Assembly: GCF_000003605.2 (NCBI RefSeq)
Contig: NW_003141327.1
Span: 48,788 to 74,493, forward strand
Source: Saccoglossus kowalevskii
Lineage: Eukaryota > Hemichordata > Enteropneusta > Harrimaniidae
Length of the DNA stretch: 25,706 nucleotides
Direction: 5' to 3'
The position numbers and the translations under genes were made by a program. Positions within the stretch are counted from its first letter, which is position 1, and every line of letters begins with the position of its first letter. The notes beneath the pieces were generated by a model. It was not told the origin of the DNA and ran no database searches. It saw only the letters and a list, made by a program, of their open reading frames with translations. Below, piece by piece: positions 11,726 through 20,874 of the stretch.

Positions 11726-12338
11726 ACATGTATCAGGGGTAAATCCTCTTCTCTCGGGGTTCTCCACACTGTCAGGGGGGAAACTCGTCTCGTCTCTCTA
11801 TCTCGTCCCCTTGAGGTACGGGATCGGGAAAGTCACTTTAACTTTACAGTCAAATAAGGCACACACAACAAAATACGTTTCAGCTCTCGTCTTAGTCGGT
11901 CTGTCGAGCACTCTGTAAGACACAGCGCCCTGGGGAAGAAATCCCCAAGACTCTCGCAAGGCTGACCCAAGACTAGCCCAAGACTGGACTGCCTCAAGGC
12001 TCGCCCCTGGACTGGACTCTCGACTGCCCAGAACTGCACTCTCTCTCTACTGCGTCTGTCGTGGAGTATTCGCCAAGACCAACTCAAACTCTCTTTATTC
12101 ATTTTCACAACTCTAACCAATTACAAAGCAGTAAAAAGACTCTAGGGCGTAACCTTCAATCATAAAGCCAATCACACTAAGTACTGAATACGTCATATCT
12201 TTTGATTAATCGTTCACTACATTAATAACTACGGATATAAACTGTCAGAATGAGTAGTCTAAAAACACAGCAATTCAGCTAATAATCAGCTAATTAAGTC
12301 GGTCAACAGATACGCGAAAACAAATTCATGACACATGT
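11726..12338 (-). mobile_element. LTR-like dispersed repeat, copy 2
   Basis: This is the longer copy (about 613 bp) of the repeat at 6327-6906, in the same orientation and with the same ACATGT-containing ends. The terminal bases give a near-perfect 10-bp inverted repeat, ACATGTATCA against ACATGTGTCA. It keeps a segment (GGGGTTCTCC...CTTGAGGTAC) missing from copy 1. Long blocks are nearly identical, for example the run from AACCAATTACAAAGCAGTAA through TCTAGGGCGTAACC and the stretch ending TCATATCTTTTGATTAA. On the minus strand a 95-codon frame starting at 12120 reads through the unit but matches no family I know. Confidence 0.65.
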
Positions 12339-15057
12339 TTCAAAAAAAATTAGCACACCTTGCTTCACATGTGACACTCGGCATATATATTTCTTTCTCA
12401 GTCATAATCAAAGGGCTTCAGTACGAAATGTGGTGATAATAATCGCTCGACAAATATATTATTGCTTTATCAACCACTGCATAATAATAATTCTATATAA
12501 TACTAATAAAGCGTTAGCAGTGGAGAGCTCAGCGAGGCGCTTTCCACGATTTCAATTTAGAAGCTTGTGTCGCAGTAATACAAAGAAACTGATAACAATC
12601 ACTTAACAATCGTATTCAATATTTAAGCCATCGTTGCTAGGCGACGCTTGATGATAACTTTCAGCTTTGATACAGCTTAAATCATCAATTCCTCGTACTT
12701 GTACGTTACGTATGTCATGGGCCAGAAAACATCCAAACAAGAGTGACACTTCATTCAGTCCAAAGAGGGCGCCTAACACGTATTAGGAGCAGAACGAATT
12801 CGTCTGGAAATTTGCTTTCATGCGATTCATTATTACATTATTGATCGATATAAACATTTTATTTTTTTAGCAATTTCATATTCGTTTATGTTTGTTTGCC
12901 ATTCAATTATTTGTTGTTAATGTGGTATGTATATATTGTCTTCGACTTATACATTCATTTCACTAATTATGAATTTTGATTAAAGACATTATTAACATAT
13001 TCCCATGACATAGACCCACGTTTTAATACAAAGCTCAATAAGTTAATTGGTGGCAATCTACCAAGCTATGCAAAAGATAACACAGTATATAGTTGATCCG
13101 ATGTATAAAAGTATAAATTTGGTTATCTGTTGTACATCTATAGCTTTGCTTTAATATTATTGACAGTCTAGAGCTGGGGACAATTGTAATGACAAATGCT
13201 CATAAACAGAAATTCGAAATTGGAGTTACCTGCACCAGCCGTTCCCGCCAAATCCATCTCTAAAAGTAAATCAAAAAGCAGTTCAAATAAGCAGATGATA
13301 AATTAACCCTGCCCACACCATCTAAAACATGATTGACTCCCCACTAATCAATCCAATGACAATAACATTACTTCAGTTCAACACACTATGTACTTTATCA
13401 CCTTTGTTGCCCACTTGTGTTTACCACCTTCCAATAACATAACCTTTCAATTACATAGCAACTGTTGATAGACAACCATTACATCTATCCATCGATGTTG
13501 TCCCTAGACACCCATCCAATAATATAGCCAACGATTCTGCCCAGTTTACCTCTTCCGAATAGCTCAGCCACTGATTCTAAACAACTTGCCATCGTGCAAC
13601 TGATGCTGATCACAAGCAGCCATCTATGCTATCCAACAGCTTCCATCTGAAAAGGCCCTTTCCTATTTTATAACAAATGTTACAAACGCATTGGGTGCCT
13701 CGTATACCCGTTGGTAGGCTACTACTAGTGATCCCCGGGATTTACATGCGCTACAGAATGCCGTGTGGGACAGAACAGCAGGGGAAGCAACCACAACTGA
13801 GTGCCCCTTAGTACGCGCGATATATTCCTTATATTCTCTGATAGTTCAAACGGTAACTGTGTCATTGCTAGCGGAATGATCGACAGATATACGAGTATGG
13901 CGCCTGATAAAATAATATACAGTTCATTCGTGGTGAAGGTAATTTGATAGATCTGATAATAAAAAGTAATATCGTAGTTAGTTATCACAAATTTGTCATT
14001 TATTGTGGAATATATTCACTGCTGGTTGCACATCATTGACGCAATATATTTTTACAAAACGATGTGATGCTTTCACACGCGGAACTACATCGATCATACC
14101 AAATATCTCGAAAAGTATCAAACTATTAATAAAAACAAACAAATTATTAATCAAAAAACATTGATCTTTGTATAATAATTAAGCCACATAGTCATGAATT
14201 TGTCATCATTGTAATTTACCCGTGACCGCGATATATTATGTTAATCCTAAGAAACACGACTGACGTAAGGAGATTAATATATTCATCGCCGTGAAAGTGT
14301 AATCTGATAATAGGATTTGGAACCGCAGTGTTTTGCTTTGATTATCACAGGGTTTATGATTTGATAGATTAGTTTTCCATTTTTTGCAAATTTCACGGAT
14401 TTTCCTTCTTCTTAATTTTATTTCCAGGAGTGCGGACAAGCAATTATCGATAATATTTGTTTAAATAACCTGTATGTTCTAAATTCATTACCATTGTTTT
14501 CATCATTTGTATTATTATTACTGTCATTGTGGGGACACCCTAAATGAATTAATACAATGGGTTAAATGCTGTTCCAAACAATATTTTATCATTTTGAATT
14601 TTTGGATTTTAAAAAGATGCTAATTTTTACAGTAATCATTTAATTTATTCAAACAGTATTTTAAACTACCACAGTTTCCGATATGATATTTATTGTCGAA
14701 TCGGTGACATATTGCACCCCTATTTAAAAACCCATGTGGATTGAAATCTAGTTGTTATACCATTTGTAACTTTATATAAATGTCAGATTCTAGTAATTTA
14801 AAAAAATAAAGCGTTCCACAAGATGTAATCAATGACCTGTGTTAAGCTCACAAAATGTATTAATAGTCTCCAGGTGTAAACCTCGAAATTATTAATCCTG
14901 CTCATAACGAAAATGAAAATTATTCAAAATGTCAAAATTCTATAATTTAAATGTAAAATGTTGTAATATGAGCACACAAGTACTTCTAAATACAATTATA
15001 AAAACCAGAATTTAATTTGCTGCCTCAGCATGTGACTGACTTTCTGTTATGGTGAAC
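12339..15057. other. No gene recognised
   Basis: No domain-bearing frame and no clear transposon ends. The 87-codon minus frame at 13725-13988 and the 92-codon plus frame at 12328-12606 have no recognisable motifs. The 13300-13620 stretch is richer in C and repeats CCAATAA.ATA several times, perhaps a very old tandem array. Confidence 0.45.
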
Positions 15058-15137
15058 ATGACGAGACAATGCGAGAGTAGAGCACGTTACAAAAAAGATG
15101 ACGAGACAATGCGAGAGTAGAGCACGTTACAAAAAAG
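15058..15137. repeat. Perfect 40-bp tandem duplication
   Basis: Two identical 40-bp units (15058-15097 and 15098-15137) begin ATGACGAGACAATGCGAGAG and end GTTACAAAAAAG. Zero differences indicate a recent event or an assembly artefact. Confidence 0.95.
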
Positions 15138-16458
15138 TATTGTCCCTCAGCAGCTCCCACAATAAATGTGAATATTTCAATAATTACCTTCTCTAGCGCG
15201 AAGCAGCGCACGGGTAAGGCGCATTTATGTATGTAGCCAGTGTTATCACAATTTGCATGTTGTCTGTGCGATCGCACGACCTTGCTGCATGTTGACCATG
15301 AGTGTTGATATGAATATTGAGGAAATCCAGCGCAGGTTGCCATCTCTTCTGTGCGTGTTATGTAGTTATATTATGAAACAATTCGAAATAATCTATGCAA
15401 AATAATATTAGTACATATTATTAAGACAAAATAACACTTGGAATTGGAAATCCTTGTAAGGATATTCTGTCACTAAATTAATTCATGGTTAACTAACATC
15501 TGGAGTAGCTCTACCATTAGTCCATTAGTTACAAGATTATCATACCCAGAAAAAGTTGTTCTCAAAAAGTGGGGATACATATGTATCAAATGAATTTAAA
15601 GAAGAACTAATCTTCAACTATTTCCGATTCAATGATTCTCTGCATATGAGACAAACTGATTCAAAATATGCAGAGATTTCATACTGTCAAATCTCGCGTA
15701 TTTTTGTTTTTCACGCAATAATCACGTTTACGTAAAGTTCAAATATAAAATATGAATCACGCCTGGTCCACTCATTTATTCATTCGAACAATCAATCGAC
15801 AAATAATTCATTCGTTCGTTTATTATAATATTGGCAAAAATATAATACATATTGAAATATGTATATAAAAATATGTAAAAAATATTTTACAATACTGAAC
15901 ATGTATATTCAGACTACATGTTATTCATCAGTTAAATACAATGGAAGGCATAAACGGCTGGGATTGTAAAAATACGTTGATGTGTAAATGGCTTAGGGTA
16001 TAAAGCTTTGACTGGACGTTAAGAGTACGCCGCTAACGGCAGCAATGTTATACAATATAAATGTATCATATAACTATATGTAATAAACAAGGCGAACTCT
16101 GTATAATAATAGACATGTTTTTTTTAGTACTTAATATTTTAAAATGTTTTCTGTTTTGCTCGGAAATTCTTTTGATATAACTTATATAACACAAATAATT
16201 ACGTTTTTACGATTAGTGTTGTAAATTTTAAACAAAATCATTCAAACCACAACATCAGTGTTTGGATTGTAACATTTTTATGTTGTAAGTTTTAATTGGT
16301 AAATTTGATTTGGATGGATGGGGACTGTTAAGCAATAACACACCAATCTAAAAACATAATGATTTTCATTCACTTTGTTCCCATTGAATTGGCGTTACGG
16401 TACGAATTAAAGATCTATCTATATGTACTGTTAATAACAGGGGTTATTTTTTATTTAT
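15138..16458. other. No gene recognised
   Basis: AT-rich. The 98-codon minus-strand frame covering 15047-15343 reads into the tandem duplication and shows no known domain. Nothing else stands out. Confidence 0.45.
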
Positions 16459-16505
16459 TTAAAGGACGGCGGACGTCGCGCCACGCATGCGCGAGATATG
16501 GGACT
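16459..16505 (-). mobile_element. One end of the TTAA-bounded MITE family
   Basis: TTAAAGGACGGCGGACGTCG followed by CGCATGCGCGAGAT lines up, with gaps, with the reverse complement of the right end of the 9244-9406 element (TTAAAGCAGGGGAGTCGTCA, then CGCATGCGTGAGAT). The opposite terminus is not evident downstream. It is either a decayed third copy or a chance resemblance. Confidence 0.45.
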
Positions 16506-16787
16506 AATATTAACAAAGATGGCGACTTTGACTGTTGCGCAGACCAACGACTACAAACAAAGAGATTACCGGGTTGTAATTGAGTATTTTTGTTTTTGTG
16601 ATTAGAAAGTGTCCAAGGGAATACCGGTGGTAATTAGTGCAAGTGGCGTCCAGTTCAAAACTCATGATTTCATTAAAAAAGGCGCATTGAATTGTGAGAA
16701 AATCAATGTTTATCAACACAAATGTCGCAGATGCGCGGCGTTATTACAAATGGTTGGGATCATGGCATCCCCCAAAAATAAGTAAGT
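16459..16787 (+). promoter_or_regulatory. CpG-rich island with start codons and a splice donor; possible promoter/first exon
   Basis: In AT-rich surroundings this block is dense in CG dinucleotides. It contains CGCATGCGC (16484-16492), the core of an NRF1 site, and AAGATGGCG (16516-16524), which resembles the YY1 element found at animal transcription starts. An ATG in strong Kozak context at 16519 opens a 28-codon frame ending at 16605. A second well-placed ATG at 16762 begins MASPKN and runs into AA|GTAAGT at 16782, an ideal donor. This could be a first exon of an unknown gene or an upstream exon of the phosphofructokinase gene. Against it, the left edge starts TTAAAGGACGGCGGACGTCG and resembles one end of the MITE at 9244, so part of the CG content may be transposon-derived. 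Confidence 0.35.
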
Positions 16788-17023
16788 TTTGAATGATTGA
16801 CGAAAATAATCAAGACATTTGTCAGATTCGAAAATGTATGTTTACAAATTATAGTGTATTAACACAGTTTTTTTTCTTTAGTTGGGTAGGTTTTGAACCG
16901 TCGTGTAATCTTTTCTATTCTATACAGTTCACAGTGTACATAATAGTTAGAATTTACATTCACTTTCTATGATATGGCAACCTGTTTTATAACAGTATAC
17001 ACACTGTATTAAGTGGAGCGGAA

Positions 17024-17227
17024 TTACTTGGTTAAAATGGAACCCTTCTCCACTGCTAGTTTGGTAGATAATCGAGCCAGTGCAAATTTGAATAATTTCA
17101 GCTTATTAACACGACACACGTGCAGTTCCGGCCCAAGTAAGGATTTAAATTGTGCATAACTGCGCAGTTTGTCTGGAAGTTGTAGAGCTGTTGACCACTC
17201 ATAAAACTTCTTCTTAAAAACCACCAT
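17024..17227 (-). mobile_element. Remnant of a LINE C-terminal domain
   Basis: The 67-codon minus-strand frame contains LPDKLRSYAQFKSLLG, then ALARLSTKLAVEKGS. This follows the pattern K-L-R-T-Y-x-x-F-K ... R-x-S-x-x-L-x-I-E-x-G-R found after the reverse transcriptase of many invertebrate LINE proteins, ahead of a zinc-binding C-x-x-C. Just past the stop, another frame reads IPLHLIQCVY, consistent with a frameshifted continuation towards that cysteine motif. The piece is short and broken, with no reverse transcriptase nearby. The assignment rests on remembered pattern only. Confidence 0.4.
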
Positions 17228-17405
17228 GCCGGTTACTTTGATACAAGGTATATGGTATCCACCCTGTATGGACCTCTGTCAGATTTGTTTATTTCATGAC
17301 GGTATTTGTCATCTTAGGTAAAAATAAATGTTATTTTTGACTTCTCCTTAAAAACTGCTAGCTCAATTGCTTTGATATCTTGTATGTAGGTATCATGGGC
17401 CCATG
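17228..17405 (+). mobile_element. Truncated relative of the 19067-19740 element
   Basis: The stretch with GGACCTCTGTCAGATTTGTT, TTTCATGACGG and TTTTTGACTTCTCCTTAAAA, then CAATTGCTTTGATAT, matches the ~150-bp internal unit of the element at 19155-19700 in the same orientation. A little more than one unit is present, and neither terminus is recognisable. It directly abuts the minisatellite. Confidence 0.7.
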
Positions 17406-17426
17406 GGCGGGGATGAAAAGCCACAA

Positions 17427-17984
17427 AGTAAAACATGGTGAAATGCCATCGACAAAGTAAAACATGATGAAATGCCATCGAAAAAGGAAAATATGAAATG
17501 CCGTAGACACAGTAAAACATGATGAAATGTCATAGACAAAGTAAAAGATGAAGAAATGCCATCGAACATGTAAAACATGATGAAATGCCATCGAAAAAGT
17601 AAAATATGAAATGCCATAGACACAGTAAAACATGATGAAATGCCATCGAAAAAGGAAAATATGAAATGCCGTAGACACAGTAAAACATGATGAAATGTCA
17701 TAGACAAAGTAAAAGATGAAGAAATGCCATCGAACATGTAAAACATGATGAAATGCCATCGAAAAAGTAAAATATGAAATGCCATAGACACAGTAAAACA
17801 TGATGAAATGCCATCGAAAAAGTAAAATATGAAATGCCATGGACAAAGTAAAACATGATGAAATGCCATCGAAAAAGTAAAATATGAAATGCCATGGACA
17901 AAGTAAAATATGAATACCATCGACAAAATAAAACATAGTGACATGCCTTAAACAAAGAAAAATATGAAGAAATGGCACAGAGAA
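17427..17984. repeat. 29/26-bp minisatellite with exact 168-bp higher-order repeat
   Basis: Twenty units of the type AGTAAAACATGATGAAATGC plus CATCGAAAA are arrayed head to tail, in a long (29-bp) form and a short (26-bp) form lacking three bases. Six units (26+29+29+29+26+29) form a 168-bp block, 17485-17652, that recurs without a change at 17653-17820; identity also covers the preceding 29-bp unit. A 55-bp dimer (26+29) then repeats from 17821. The last units decay. Because 168 is divisible by three, long minus-strand frames (up to 222 codons, 56-residue repeat rich in HFIMFY) stay open; I regard these as by-products of the repeat. Confidence 0.97.
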
Positions 17985-19066
17985 AAAAAATTGTAGTGTG
18001 AAAAATAATTTAAAACATTTATGCATTTACTGACACCAATAAAATAATGTGTTGTGCTAATTATGAATCACCGTTTTTGCTATTATCTAAATCATTCGCA
18101 TATATTATTCCTCAGCTCCTGGGAGCGAGGCTATTTGTAGATATGTTGGCGATCGCCGCTGTGTCTGCGGAAGTACTATGGGAGATTGCATGATGGGAGT
18201 GAAAAGTCTGTTGATCAGTAAACTAATTTTAGAAAAGTGAAAACTAAAGTGACTGTGAAAAAAGGTTGATTTTAAATATTATATATCATGAAATCTGGAT
18301 GTAATAATGAAAGGAAATTGAACTGGTATGGAAGGACAGTAAATGTAGCCAGAATGCAAGGTCCGGGGTCAAAATACGTCACAATACGTCCATCAAGGCG
18401 GTTGCAAAGTGTCAACAACTATGGATGAGGTAAAAGACTTCGTTTGTAGTTTGCATGAATGGTCGGGGAGAAAAATTCATGCAAATTCTGTGCTTCAGTA
18501 ACAATATTTGCTACTTGTTTGTGCAATGAAAATTAGTACAAGAAATGCTGCCAAAGGTTATGTCCTTCTAGTAAACAAAACAACCTTGGGACGTTTTTCT
18601 TGAGAAATTGAGAAGATGAAAATCCCTTGGACAGTCGTTGTGAAACAATAGACATGCTTGTCAGGGTATCAAGGTTATTTTGATTATTTGAAGATGAAAA
18701 CTGCTGCTTTATGGAAGAGCAAAGTTCAATGTCATTGGCAGAGTAATGACTTCGGACTTTTCATTCGGGTTTATACAACACTTACTTGTTACTATCAAGA
18801 AGATTTAATGTCTTGTTTGTATTTGCACAATGTGAATGAGGGGTTTATTGTCAAAATATAACAGGTGCTTGTATGCCTATTGAAACTATACAAAAATCGA
18901 CCAATGCACATCCGTTTTCATGTGTTAAAATTGCGATGTTCTCATGGAATTGTTAAATCTTGGTATCATTCCCAACTGTCACCAAACTGTACGTTTTGAC
19001 GACTCATTTGTACTTCTGGGACTTGTAATAATTTTCTGGAAACTGTACAGCAAATCACATATTTTT
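17985..19066. other. No gene recognised
   Basis: There is no recognisable coding sequence. Near 18112 the stretch CAGCTCCTGGGAGCGAGGCT resembles termini of GC-flanked invertebrate repeats, but no partner end was found. The 67-codon frame at 18658 has no motif. Confidence 0.45.
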
Positions 19067-19740
19067 AGCTCCGATGTCGACTTTGTCGAGCGGAGCTTAT
19101 CATATGAGTGATTGTCCGTCGTCGTCCGTCGTCCGTGTCAATGTTTTACTTTTTCGACTTCTTCTAGGAAACTACAAGCCTGAATGCTTTGATACTTGGT
19201 GTATATGTACCTCAGATTTGTCCATTTCATGATGATATCTTCAATTCTCTAATTTTGGTGAATATGTTGTCCTTTTTGGTAAAAAGTGATATTTTCGACT
19301 TCTTGTTAAAAACCGTAAGTCCAATTGCTTCAATATTACATATATAGGTACTACATGTGGATCACTCTTAGATTTGTTCATTTTGTAATGATATCTTTAA
19401 TTCTCTAATTTTGGTGAATATTTTTGTCCCTTTTGGTAAAAAGTGATAATTTCAACTTCTTGTTAAAACCACAAGTCGAATTGCTTTGATATTACATATA
19501 TAGCTACTACATGTGGACCTCTTTCAGATTTGTTAATTTCGTGGTGATATCTTCAATTATCTAATTTGATGATTATTTTTGTCATTTTTGGTGAAAAGTG
19601 ATATTTGTGAATTCTTGTTGAAAGTTCCATTGCTTTGATACTATACATATTGTTCATTTTCTAATGATATCTTCTGTTCTTTCATTGAAATGTGCACTGC
19701 TAACAGCGGAGCTATCTCAGCCGACCGGCTGCTTGTCATT
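19067..19740 (+). mobile_element. Repeat element bounded by AGCTCCG / CGGAGCT with internal tandem units
   Basis: The head AGCTCCG (19067-19073) forms a hairpin with CGGAGCT (19091-19097), and CGGAGCT recurs at the tail (19707-19713), followed by the GC-rich AGCCGACCGGCTGCTTGTC. A GTCCGTCGTC-type tract lies at 19112-19139. Between them are three full units and one truncated unit of about 141-157 bp starting at 19154, 19295, 19452 and 19608. They share TCGACTTCTTGTTAAAA, ATTGCTTTGATA and ATGATATCTTCAATTCT. I associate this architecture with abundant non-coding repeats of marine invertebrate genomes; it has no protein coding capacity. The transposition mechanism is unknown to me. Confidence 0.75.
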
Positions 19741-20270
19741 ATTAATTGTTCATAGTTTTTCTAAATTTTAGTTTTTATTGTTCATAATTATTTACAGTAA
19801 TAACATATTTTTCCGATTGTGTGCATGACAGCTTTGCCCACACACAATAAGACATGATGATATGTACGGATATGTGTGAGTATGATTCATGGATTAATAG
19901 GCCACTCCTTTGCTTCAATTTCTCTGGAAATATCACTTGCTGTTTATCATCCATATTTTGACAATGTGTCGATTGCGTATCTGGAAATTCTAACTACTAT
20001 TTCGCAAAATTTGACCAGCTTTGCTTTTACCAGTCATTTAAGTAAACTCCCATATTGTCCTTCACAGTGAAGGTTAATGCAGATATATTGTAAACTACAC
20101 AGAGGTAACATTACAATACATTTCCCTTCACATTCCCTTGTATTACATAACAATCTTTGAGCTGTGACAGTTATGGTTCTGCAACCATCACCAGTTCTCT
20201 TGTCTGTATTATTATTAAACAATTGTTGCCAGAGACATTTATTTTTTATGTGTTTTGAAAAACGAAAGTG
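19741..20270. other. No gene recognised
   Basis: AT-rich, with short unrecognised frames only (longest 64 codons on plus from 19876). Confidence 0.5.
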
Positions 20271-20645
20271 TCGTTCGATGTACCTCTTGGTGGCGCTGTT
20301 AGACTCAATCGTTCAAGCGTGCACACGAAGTAGGTTCCAACTCGTCTCAAAGTTGTTTTTAATAATATATCTTCTTTTCATTCAATCCATAATTACACAT
20401 TTGTTTGTATGCTATTCTATATATTAATATAATATCTAAGCATATTTAATTGACAAACCTAAATTTACACGTATTTCGTCGAGCCTGGTAAAATATTGCT
20501 TGGAACGAGGATAGCAAATTCCCAAACCTTTGAACTCACTGGGGCAGCGTATCGAGTCGCGAAAAATCGATTAAGTACGATCCTGTTGCTGCATAAATTA
20601 TTTTAGGTATTTTATATCCTTTGTGTAAAGCTTATCGGGGAATTG
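20271..20645 (+). promoter_or_regulatory. Probable promoter and 5' untranslated region of the phosphofructokinase gene
   Basis: This is the stretch directly upstream of the start codon. CG dinucleotides become frequent at 20470-20640 compared with the flanks, as common at animal promoters. No convincing TATA box at a proper distance is seen. The bases ATTATTTTAG at 20597-20606 look like a weak 3' splice site, so the 5' leader could be joined from an upstream exon. An in-frame TAG at 20604-20606 bars extension of the coding sequence upstream in unspliced sequence. Confidence 0.45.
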
Positions 20646-20874
20646 ATGAGTACCGGTGGACTAAAGAGAGAACACAGCTCAGAACAGATGGCACAAGACA
20701 CGAAACAAAGTCGCCGAGATTCCATGGGTAACCGGCGAGAATCGCAGGACAATCTGCCTAACGATGTCTGTGATACGGTGTACCGTTTTTCGAGCGACAT
20801 GGGCCCTATTTTGGAAGGAGCTCCCGGTTCTGGACGCTGTATTGCTGTCTTTACGAGCGGTGGCGACTCGCAAG
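20646..20874 (+). CDS. ATP-dependent 6-phosphofructokinase, first coding exon (partial)
   Basis: The exon encodes the N-terminus of the glycolytic enzyme that phosphorylates fructose 6-phosphate to fructose 1,6-bisphosphate with ATP in the cytosol. The first in-frame ATG is at 20646, with a stop at 20604 upstream; its Kozak context is weak (T at -3). Residues 1-63 are a polar extension. Residues 64-77 read CIAVFTSGGDSQG, the conserved strand and glycine-rich ATP-binding loop of the family, closest in wording to the IAVFTSGGDSQG of insect enzymes. The exon ends at CAAG|GTGCGT (20874/20875), a good donor, splitting the codon of Gly77 after its first base (phase 1); exon 2 should resume with MNAAVRA. 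R-R-D-S (residues 23-26) and R-R-E-S (30-33) fit the protein kinase A consensus RRxS. Animal enzymes are near 780 residues, so about a tenth is present. The remaining exons are not in the window. Confidence 0.92.

Noticed and set aside
11833-12120. 95-codon minus-strand frame inside the LTR-like repeat
   Set aside because: In copy 1 the matching frame is interrupted by stops and shifts, so it is not maintained as a coding sequence.
15047-15343. 98-codon minus-strand frame with several cysteines
   Set aside because: The cysteines show no regular spacing, and part of the frame is created by the 40-bp tandem duplication.
17358-18026. 222-codon minus-strand frame with a 56-residue repeat (HFIMFY, FDGISS)
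   Set aside because: It lies wholly on the minisatellite; a second minus-strand frame of 183 codons is open over the same stretch, and the repeat length (168 bp) explains the periodic peptide. No start context or known domain.
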